64,000 nt of DNA from Flexivirga endophytica (lineage in GTDB: Bacteria; Actinomycetota; Actinomycetes; Actinomycetales; Dermatophilaceae): positions 620,001 through 684,000 of the forward strand of contig NZ_BMHI01000001.1 of NCBI RefSeq assembly GCF_014640635.1. The letters run 5' to 3'. A model generated the notes under the pieces. It did no database searches. It was not told the DNA's origin and was given only the letters and a program-made list of their open reading frames with translations. The position numbers and the translations under genes were made by a program. Positions 17,107-23,813 of the stretch are shown here, piece by piece (the stretch's first letter is position 1; each line of letters opens with the position of its first letter).

Positions 17107-17633
17107 TCACCACTTCGGGTACCAGGCCCGGATTTCTTCCACCGGCTCGTCGGAGGTCAACCCGACCACGAAGAGATCCCGCACCAGCACCTCTATCTGC
17201 CAGGCGAATTCGTGCTGTGCGAACTGTTCTTCCATCCACGGCGTCACCCCGGTCGAGGCACCGATCAGCGCGCCGTTGAGCGCGCAAATCCGATCCGGAT
17301 CCTTCGCCTGGGCGGCAAGCTCGAGGGCGTCGTCCAGATCTACGTCGCAACTGGCCAGATAGAGCGCTGCGGCGAGTTCGCGGTGTTGTGGACGTACGAC
17401 TCCAGCCCACGCATCGTCGCAGCGATCAGCGTCGACTCCGCGCGTTCGTCGGGCGAACGCCATGACCGGATAAACGCGTGCAATTGCCGCATCGCCAGGT
17501 CGGTCGTAGCACCGGCGCGCAGCACCTCACTGCCGCTGACCACGTCGGCACACGCATCTCCCAGCGCCAGTCTGATCATCAACCCGCGGAAGCGTTCCTG
17601 CCGCCGCGCAGACTCCGTCAGGTCACCGTGCAT
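17107..17633 (-). pseudogene. Decayed, frameshifted ADP-ribosylglycohydrolase-like gene
   Basis: Two overlapping minus-strand frames look like the two ends of one ADP-ribosylglycohydrolase. From ATG 17633 the first frame gives RFRGLMIRLALGDACAD, the family's N-terminal motif, and ends at 17340. The second frame, open from 17463, gives DLDDALELAAQ and ICALNGALIGASTG, the C-terminal helix and glycine-rich motif. The switch must occur around 17385-17430. The metal-ligand motif that reads SDDTQM in the neighbouring intact gene is TTDLAM here, and DTDT is replaced by DPDR. The joined product would be under 200 residues against the usual 250-300. It is therefore probably inactive. The start overlaps the stop of the gene upstream. 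Confidence 0.65.
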
Positions 17634-19164
17634 GTATGTCCGCCTCCTCCAGCGCGGTCGCCCACAGTAGGCCGCTGATTTTGTTGTCTCCCAATGCCAT
17701 TCGTATGGCGGCCGCCGCATCCTGGGCAGACAGCCCGCCGTACTTCACCGCGTGCAGCAGTGCCACGGACGGCGTCCGGTGGTGCGCATGGACGCAGTGC
17801 AGGAACACCGACTCCCCGGCGTCGAGCAGATCCTGGACGGCGTCGACGGCGTCGTGCAGCGCGAACGCCAGGTTGTTGTGCGTCGCCGGCTCGTCGCTGT
17901 CGACCAGCCATGCCTGCACGTGACGCTCCGGGTCACGCACCTCCGCGCGGCCTACCCGCGACAGCGACACCACCGCCGTGGCTGGCGTCGTGGCGAGCGC
18001 CGCCTGCGTCCCGATCGTGAGCTCGGGCGCCCACGGCACGCGCACCTCGACGGCAGTGCCTGATCGGTCCTCGTAGTCACGCGCGGGCCATTCATCGTCA
18101 CCCGACGCGCCGACGGTCCGTAGAGCGAGTTCGATCAGGTCACGTCCGCGCATGTGCGGCCAACCGTGCACCTGCCGCCGCCAGTCGTGCCGGAGACCGC
18201 TGACGCCGTACCGCGCACCGAGCAGGGCGCCGGCGATCGCGGCGACAGTGTCGGTGTCGTGTCCGATCGAGATGGCGAGTTGCAGTGCGTCGTTCACGAG
18301 GTCAGGTCTCGGGTCCTCGGGCATCGTGTGGAAGATCGCCGACCATGCGGCCTGGAGGGCTGTGACGGTGAAGCCGTTGTCCTTGAACGACTTCGGGTCG
18401 TTGCGTTCTGCCTCGTCGATCCACGCCGACCACTGCTCGCGTTCGTCATCGGCCAGCAGATCAATTCCCGCCCGTATGTCGAGCCGCGCCTTTGTCACGG
18501 CAATGCGCACGGCCTCGGCGTGCAGCACGCACGACGCCGCGACCAGCGGGTCGGCGTGGGTCAGGGCGGCGACCGCGCGGGCCGAAGCGGCTGTTGCCTG
18601 GCGATCCTCGAGGCGCGTGAGTCCGACGATGCCGTTGCGCATCAGCGCCTCGTTGCCGGCGGACCTCGGGTGCTGCTCGGCATACTCGGTGGCCGCCTGT
18701 TGGAAAGCGGGTGCCCAGTTGTCCAGGTCGTACCTGCTCATGGACGCATCCATGGCGGCGCCACCGATCATCAGGTCAGCCCTGCTGATCACGGCGGCAG
18801 TCTGATGGCCGATGTCCGACGCACCGCGAAAGCGCCACTCACAGAAGCGTTTCGCGATTTCGTTCAGGCCGTCGTATGCGCTGAGGTCGGCTCCGGTCGC
18901 CGCAACCTGGGCGATGCAGATCGCCATCTGGGTGTCGTCCGACCACTCGCCGGGGGAGTAGGGGCCAAGGCCGCCCCCGATCATCCGAGCCTCACCCGCG
19001 GTGATTGGCGACTTGAACTCGTAGGGGACGCCGAGGGCGTCTCCGATTGCCTGACCGAGCAGCACGCCGGCGGCGCGGTCCTTCTGTGCGGGGGAAGGTT
19101 CATCGGTGACCTCCTGAGATATTGTCGATATGACCAATACATCAGATATTGTAATTATTGTCAA
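17623..19164 (-). CDS. ADP-ribosylglycohydrolase fused to a CX5R (dual-specificity phosphatase-like) domain
   Basis: Residues about 25-330 form an ADP-ribosylglycohydrolase (DraG-like) domain that removes ADP-ribose from modified targets: RAAGVLLGQAIGDALGVP, the Mg-binding SDDTQM, and IGHDTDTVAAIAGALLGARYG. The last 130 residues resemble a tyrosine/dual-specificity phosphatase, with HCVHAHHRTPSVALLHAVKYG giving Cys-x5-Arg; this loop is rich in histidine rather than glycine. The reading frame opens with a TTG at 19164, but that leader only translates the AT-rich operator region. A perfect ribosome site AGGAGGT (19115-19109) lies 5 bases before an ATG at 19103 that is out of frame by one base. 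The true 5' end is therefore uncertain or frameshifted. Confidence 0.82.
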   Translation of the reverse strand: MTIITISDVLVISTISQEVTDEPSPAQKDRAAGVLLGQAIGDALGVPYEFKSPITAGEARMIGGGLGPYSPGEWSDDTQMAICIAQVAATGADLSAYDGLNEIAKRFCEWRFRGASDIGHQTAAVISRADLMIGGAAMDASMSRYDLDNWAPAFQQAATEYAEQHPRSAGNEALMRNGIVGLTRLEDRQATAASARAVAALTHADPLVAASCVLHAEAVRIAVTKARLDIRAGIDLLADDEREQWSAWIDEAERNDPKSFKDNGFTVTALQAAWSAIFHTMPEDPRPDLVNDALQLAISIGHDTDTVAAIAGALLGARYGVSGLRHDWRRQVHGWPHMRGRDLIELALRTVGASGDDEWPARDYEDRSGTAVEVRVPWAPELTIGTQAALATTPATAVVSLSRVGRAEVRDPERHVQAWLVDSDEPATHNNLAFALHDAVDAVQDLLDAGESVFLHCVHAHHRTPSVALLHAVKYGGLSAQDAAAAIRMALGDNKISGLLWATALEEADIHAR

Positions 19165-19175
19165 TTCGACTTAAA
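19115..19175. promoter_or_regulatory. AT-rich divergent control region, candidate NrtR-like operator
   Basis: Between the divergent glycohydrolase and Nudix-regulator genes the word TATTGT occurs three times in the same orientation (19120, 19147, 19156), twice within AGATATTGT (19117 and 19144, 27 bases apart). TATTG (19120) and CAATA (19135) also form an imperfect inverted pair around ATAT. The region is far more AT-rich than its flanks. Autoregulation by the divergent Nudix-wHTH protein is the natural inference. Confidence 0.55.
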
Positions 19176-19183
19176 GTCGGGGC

Positions 19184-19870
19184 ATGTCGAGAGCAGACCG
19201 TTTGGTGGCCTGGGTGGCTGCGGACATCGTCGCGCTGACCCTTCGCGACGGCGTGCTGAGCGTGGCGCTGGTCAAGCGGAAGCCGAGGGCGGCCCGCGGT
19301 CGGTGGGCGTTGCCGGGTGGTTTTCTGCTGCCGGGGGAGTCGGCGGAGCAGGCAGCATACCGGGAGCTCGCGGAGGAAGGCGGCCTGGGGGAGCGCGATG
19401 TGCGTCTCGAGCAGCTCGGCACCTACAGCGATCCGCGCCGGGACGTCGAGCACGAGAAGCGGGTCATCTCCATCGCGTATCTCGCGCTGGCCGCCAACCT
19501 CCCGGAGCCAGTCGCCGGGACTGACGCCGCGGATGCGTCCTGGGTGCCGGTGGACCAGGCGGTCGGCAAGGCTCTTGCCTTCGACCACACGCGGATCCTC
19601 GAGGACGGCATCGAACGTGCCCGCTCCAAGCTCGAATACTCAACGCTGGCAACGAGCTTCCTCGACGAAACATTCACGATAAGCGAGCTGCGCTCGGTAT
19701 ACGAAGCGGTCTGGGGCGTGAGACTCGATGCCGCGAACTTCCATCGCAAGGTGACGAGCACGGACGGATTCGTCGAGGCGACCGGTGAGGAGCGGCGCGG
19801 CCGTGGCCGCCCGGCCAAACTCTTTCGGGCCGGTTCAGCCACGTCGCTGAACCCGCCGATCACACGCTAG
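19184..19870 (+). CDS. NrtR-like Nudix-domain transcriptional regulator
   Basis: This 228-residue protein has an N-terminal Nudix fold (about residues 12-135): GRWALPGGFLLPGESAEQAA and YRELAEEGGL give a Nudix box close to Gx5Ex7REUxEExGU. The C-terminal winged helix (about 150-215) has FTISELRSVYEAVWGVRLDA and FHRKV. This architecture is that of NrtR, a repressor of NAD-metabolism genes that binds ADP-ribose or related compounds. It is divergent from an ADP-ribosylglycohydrolase, as expected for an ADP-ribose-responsive circuit. The stop shares CTAG with the convergent NERD gene. Whether the Nudix site is still catalytic is uncertain. Confidence 0.9.
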   Translation: MSRADRLVAWVAADIVALTLRDGVLSVALVKRKPRAARGRWALPGGFLLPGESAEQAAYRELAEEGGLGERDVRLEQLGTYSDPRRDVEHEKRVISIAYLALAANLPEPVAGTDAADASWVPVDQAVGKALAFDHTRILEDGIERARSKLEYSTLATSFLDETFTISELRSVYEAVWGVRLDAANFHRKVTSTDGFVEATGEERRGRGRPAKLFRAGSATSLNPPITR

Positions 19871-20529
19871 GCAGGCCTGAAGTGGCGGTCGAGCAGATGC
19901 ATGGTCGCCGCCACATCCACGGGTCCAGCTGGGGACCGCGTGATCGTCTTGACCAGCTGTCGAGGAGGGAGCACCTGTATGCCGCGAGCGACGAATGCCC
20001 CACCGATGAGGGGCCACTCGGCAGTGACGAAGCACAACGCGCCGGTCACCGGAACATCGCCGAGCGCCCGCCGCACGTGATCCACCTGGGACTGGACACC
20101 GGCGACGAGCTTGTCCCGGTCTCGCCCGCCGACTGTGAGGTGTTCGGTCCGCGGTCGAAGCAAGCCACCCTCGACCTTCAATGCCGGGCGTCCCTTGTAG
20201 CGCTTCGTGTCGATGACCCACACCCCGCCGGTGGTCACTGCCAGATGGTCGATGTTGCCGCGCCCGGGGATCTTGCGATCGTGCAGGATGCCGACCCCGT
20301 GCTCGCGAAGCCGATCCAGTCGGGCGCCGACCCGCTCTTCCCCCTTTGCGCCCTGATCCCACGCCATCGTGCTCTGCGGCTCAGCAGTAAGCGCAGCCGC
20401 AACCCGGGCGATCCGGCCACGGGCCGCAACACGCTCGCGGCGCATCTGCCGTCGTCGCTCGAACTCTCGTCGCGCGGACTGCCCGGCAACATCCGCCTCA
20501 CTGTCGTCGCGTGGTTCGCGATGCTGCAT
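19867..20529 (-). CDS. NERD (nuclease-related) domain protein
   Basis: A charged, arginine-rich N-terminal helix (residues 15-50) is followed by a NERD domain at about 60-215: GAKGEERVGARLDRL, HDRKIPGRGNIDHLAV and VWVIDTKRYKGRP. These carry the Glu, Asp and xxK residues of the restriction-endonuclease-like core. NERD proteins are widespread in actinobacteria, sometimes fused to helicases or kinases, and are thought to act on nucleic acid; the function of this stand-alone form is not established. It is transcribed divergently from the SIR2 gene, about 175 bases apart. Confidence 0.88.
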   Translation of the reverse strand: MQHREPRDDSEADVAGQSARREFERRRQMRRERVAARGRIARVAAALTAEPQSTMAWDQGAKGEERVGARLDRLREHGVGILHDRKIPGRGNIDHLAVTTGGVWVIDTKRYKGRPALKVEGGLLRPRTEHLTVGGRDRDKLVAGVQSQVDHVRRALGDVPVTGALCFVTAEWPLIGGAFVARGIQVLPPRQLVKTITRSPAGPVDVAATMHLLDRHFRPA

Positions 20530-20704
20530 GGGCAGAAGCTACTGCGTCTGGCCCGACCAAGCGGGAGGTTCATGCCAATCTGGCGGAACGCCGTTCGGTG
20601 CCGAAGCTGGCGTGGGCGCTTAGCGTGCAAATGAGCGTAGGCCCTTGCCTCCCGGAGCTACTCAGGCGATCCTCAAGTCGAGGTCTATCCAGGAGGAGCA
20701 TCTC

Positions 20705-22123
20705 GTGTCCACCGCCAGCAAAGTTCCGGGCCACGTCTTCGTCATACACGGCAAGGTTCAAGACGTCACTTGCGACGCCGCGCTGATTCCCACTGATACA
20801 CGTTTCAGCGTGCGGGCTCAGTGGTGGCAGGGCGTGATCGGACTCGACGCAGCTCCGAGACGTCCTGCAAATTGGAAAGATTCGGGGTGTGCACAGGACG
20901 GGACGAATGGACGCTTCTGGTACGTCGACGTGACCAATGACGGTGAAACCTTAGGTGTCGCCGCCTTGTTGCCGCGTCTGGGAGATGTCATAGGCAGCGT
21001 CGTCGACAAGTTGCCCAAGGTGCCGGTGCGTGGGCGAGTTAGGCACCTCGTCACGATGCCGTTGCTCGGTTCCGGTGGTGGCGGGCTCGGACACGACGAG
21101 GCTGTCCAACAGATCCGTGCGTTAACCGAGTTGGCCGAACGCTTCGAGGTGGACCTGGCGATCGTCGTGCCCAACCGTGCCGTGTTCGAAGCGCTGCAAC
21201 GGCAGCGGGCCAACAGCGTTACGCCGAGGTCAATCAACGCCGAGGCGGAGCGTCTGGGACAACTCGTTCGGCAAGGAGCGCTCTCGCTCATGATCGGCGC
21301 GGGGGTGAGCATGGGCGCTGGTTTGCCGGGTTGGACGGAGTTGCTCGACCAACTGAAGGATTCGCTGGTATCGGACGCGGAGATTGTCGCGTCCAAGGAA
21401 TTCAGCGGGCTCCCGCCGCTTGACCAAGCCGAACTACTGCAGCGCATCCGTGAGCGGGGGATCGCAGACGGCGTCATCGCCGCCGTGACGCGCAAAGCAG
21501 GTGGCAAGCTGATCCGGCCCGCTCTCGGTCACTTCCTACTTGCCGGACTCCGATGTCGCCAGGTCGCAACCACGAACTACGACTTGCTCTACGAGGCGGC
21601 TGTGACCTCGCAAGGTGATGCGCAGCGGATCCACTCGTTGCCGTACGAGCGGCCTGATCCTGGCAACCCGTGGATCCTGAAACTGCACGGCGACGTCAAA
21701 CACAATGACCTGGTCTTGAGCCGGAGCTCTTTCGTGGAGTATGACGGCAGCCGCTCAGCCACGGGTGCTGTCTTCCAGGCAATGCTGATGACGAGCCACG
21801 TTCTGTTCGTCGGCTTGTCGTTCACCGACGACAACGTGCTCCGATTGACACATGAGGTGACGTCTGCGCCGGTAGAAGGCGACACGGTTCTCGGCACGAC
21901 ACTCAGCTTGGGGAAGAGCGCCGTCAGAAAGGTGCTGTGGAACGGCATCCTCAACTGGGTCGAGATCGAGGGACCATCGCAATGCCCGGACCGGCCGGTC
22001 GACTGGGCGAAGGACGACGAAGACATCGCCGATGCTGACGCGCGGTGGAAAATGGGTTGGCAAGTAAGAGAACTCGAAATTTTCCTTGACACGGTCGCGC
22101 TCTGGTCGGTGCCGAACTCTTAA
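20705..22123 (+). CDS. SIR2-family protein with macro-like N-terminal domain
   Basis: The C-terminal half is a SIR2 domain (about residues 190-430): LMIGAGVSMGAGLPGW for NAD binding, TTNYD near 289, LHGD with the catalytic-type histidine near 327, and FVGLSFTDDNV. SIR2 domains of this class act as NAD-cleaving effectors in several anti-phage systems. The N-terminal 170 residues (VFVIHGKVQDVTCDAALIPT then MPLLGSGGGGLGHDEAV) resemble a macro-type ADP-ribose-binding fold. The GTG at 20705 was chosen because AGGAGG lies 8 bases upstream; 472 residues result. It ends overlapping the convergent gene at 22120 by 4 bases. A defensive role is inference. Confidence 0.82.
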   Translation: MSTASKVPGHVFVIHGKVQDVTCDAALIPTDTRFSVRAQWWQGVIGLDAAPRRPANWKDSGCAQDGTNGRFWYVDVTNDGETLGVAALLPRLGDVIGSVVDKLPKVPVRGRVRHLVTMPLLGSGGGGLGHDEAVQQIRALTELAERFEVDLAIVVPNRAVFEALQRQRANSVTPRSINAEAERLGQLVRQGALSLMIGAGVSMGAGLPGWTELLDQLKDSLVSDAEIVASKEFSGLPPLDQAELLQRIRERGIADGVIAAVTRKAGGKLIRPALGHFLLAGLRCRQVATTNYDLLYEAAVTSQGDAQRIHSLPYERPDPGNPWILKLHGDVKHNDLVLSRSSFVEYDGSRSATGAVFQAMLMTSHVLFVGLSFTDDNVLRLTHEVTSAPVEGDTVLGTTLSLGKSAVRKVLWNGILNWVEIEGPSQCPDRPVDWAKDDEDIADADARWKMGWQVRELEIFLDTVALWSVPNS

Positions 22124-22503
22124 CGAGACGTCAGTCCGAGATCTCCCGCGGTAGGTGGCGAGGATGCATCCCAGACCCGCGCGTAGACATCAGCGACCAA
22201 CGGCCACAACTCGCGCTCACCGTCTTCGGCCGAGTCGATCGCGTCGCCTAGCTCCCCAAGGACCAAGAACTCGTGCGGTATGACACGGCCGGCACTGTCC
22301 CGTCGGCCGAGGGGATCCATGATGCGAACTGCGACGCGCTCGCCTTCGCGGTGGCAGGCGGTGGGCTCATCCGCCAGACCCTGGAAGGCAGCCTCATAGG
22401 GCGGCAGAGGATCGCTGAACCCGCCGTCAAGTAGGAACCGGAAGCCCCAAGATCGTCCCCGGGTTGCCCAGATCAGGTTCGCAGGGAGCAGGGTAACGCT
22501 CAC
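22120..22503 (-). CDS. Hypothetical protein coupled to a YcjX-like GTPase
   Basis: This 127-residue soluble protein has no motif I recognise. It is beta-rich in the first half (WGFRFLLDGGF, GERVAVRIMDPLGRR) and helical in the second (GERELWPLVADVYARVWDA). The GTG start overlaps the stop of the upstream GTPase gene by 4 bases, so the two proteins are made together and probably act together. It may be an adaptor or effector. Its 3' end overlaps that of the convergent SIR2 gene. Confidence 0.75.
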   Translation of the reverse strand: MSVTLLPANLIWATRGRSWGFRFLLDGGFSDPLPPYEAAFQGLADEPTACHREGERVAVRIMDPLGRRDSAGRVIPHEFLVLGELGDAIDSAEDGERELWPLVADVYARVWDASSPPTAGDLGLTSR

Positions 22504-23693
22504 TTCGATGTCCTGAGCACCTTGTCTGCTTCGGCTTGCTCAAGGTCTAGCTTGAACTGCGTCAGCGTCGCTCGCAGGTAGTCGTGTTGAGCCCGGGCTT
22601 GCTCGTTCAACTCTTTGAGCTTCGGCCCCGCCAGCTTGACAGCCTCAACAAGGATCGGCAGGCCCTTTCCTGCAATTGCCGCACCCACATTGCCTTTTGC
22701 CATTCTGCCCAGCAACTTCTCTATCGGTGCGAACTTTCCGCCGGCCAAACCTGCGGCGAGGAGTTCGGCGCCATCTGCCAGAGAGTCGAGGACTCTCGTG
22801 GGGATCGCCATCTTGTCGTGCCACTGGACGCGCCGCTCTAAGGGCAGTAGCGACGCGAGTGGAAGGACAAGATCGACGCCGACCCGTCGACTGAGGTCGA
22901 TCGTGACCGGTTCCAGGCCATCAGACTTCAGCTCGAATTTCGCGGACGAGAGCAACATGAAGTCTTCGCCGATCGAGAGCGCGTCAGGAGTCTCGATGAG
23001 GTCGCCGATGGTCGACCGCAGGCGGTCGATGTCATCGGCTGCGTTCAGGATCACGAGGTCGCGGAACGTGTTGATGTCCCAGTCAGGAAGGAGATCTGCC
23101 TTCGAGAGGGCCAGGACCCAGATGCGTGGGAACTCCACGATCCGTCCTTCTTCGGCGAGCAGATCGTCCTTGAGCCGCAGCAAACTTTGGCGGAAGTTGC
23201 CGATCAAAGACTTGAGGTATCGCTCTTCCTCACCGCTGTTATCGAGCAGTTTCTGGCCGTCAACCAGGAGGACCGCAACGTCGGAGCGCAGGAGCGAGCG
23301 GAAGGTGTCAGTTCGTCGATCGCGCTCTGCGGCACTGCTCGGCTCGTTCTCGAACCATTCCCCTGGGTAGTCGTGCCACGCGAGACGGAGCGCGTCGAAC
23401 GGCCGCTTCTTGGCGGCGCCGGCATCGCCACTCTTCAGTTTGACTGAGAAGTAGAACGTCGTGTTGTTGAAGCGAGTCGTCATCGGGGTCAGCGCACGGT
23501 CCCTCATGCCGAGATAGTTCTTGTAGAGGCGCGTGCCTTGACCCGCGTCGTCCGCGACGAGGTCCCAAAGATCGTTCTGGTAAGTACCCGATTGGGTCGG
23601 CCCGAAGAAGGAGGAGAGCAACACGGTCTTGCCCGACCCGGCCTCGCCGAAGACTGCAACGTGTTGTTCGCGGACTCTTGGGTACTTCGCCAT
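22500..23693 (-). CDS. P-loop GTPase of the TRAFAC class (YcjX-like)
   Basis: This 397-residue protein has the G1 loop FGEAGSGKTVLL (about residues 15-26), a G3-type DxxG in LAWHDYPGEWFENE, and a G4-type SKAD in LALSKADLLPDW. The DYPGEW form of G3 is typical of YcjX-like GTPases. The last 120 residues are helical, with a glycine/alanine segment (about 310-350) that could insert into or lie on a membrane, and a basic coiled tail. It forms a two-gene operon with the 127-residue protein downstream. In bacterial conflict islands such GTPases occur as switch components; that role is inferred from the neighbourhood. Confidence 0.8.
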   Translation of the reverse strand: MAKYPRVREQHVAVFGEAGSGKTVLLSSFFGPTQSGTYQNDLWDLVADDAGQGTRLYKNYLGMRDRALTPMTTRFNNTTFYFSVKLKSGDAGAAKKRPFDALRLAWHDYPGEWFENEPSSAAERDRRTDTFRSLLRSDVAVLLVDGQKLLDNSGEEERYLKSLIGNFRQSLLRLKDDLLAEEGRIVEFPRIWVLALSKADLLPDWDINTFRDLVILNAADDIDRLRSTIGDLIETPDALSIGEDFMLLSSAKFELKSDGLEPVTIDLSRRVGVDLVLPLASLLPLERRVQWHDKMAIPTRVLDSLADGAELLAAGLAGGKFAPIEKLLGRMAKGNVGAAIAGKGLPILVEAVKLAGPKLKELNEQARAQHDYLRATLTQFKLDLEQAEADKVLRTSK

Positions 23694-23813
23694 GGACCGA
23701 AAGTACCCGATGGGAAGGCCAAACCAACTACGACTCGTGATCTTCGAACGCAGTCCGCGTGAATCGTGACTCAGACGTCTCAGCGAACATCTGAACTACG
23801 CCTCGCGCGCTAT

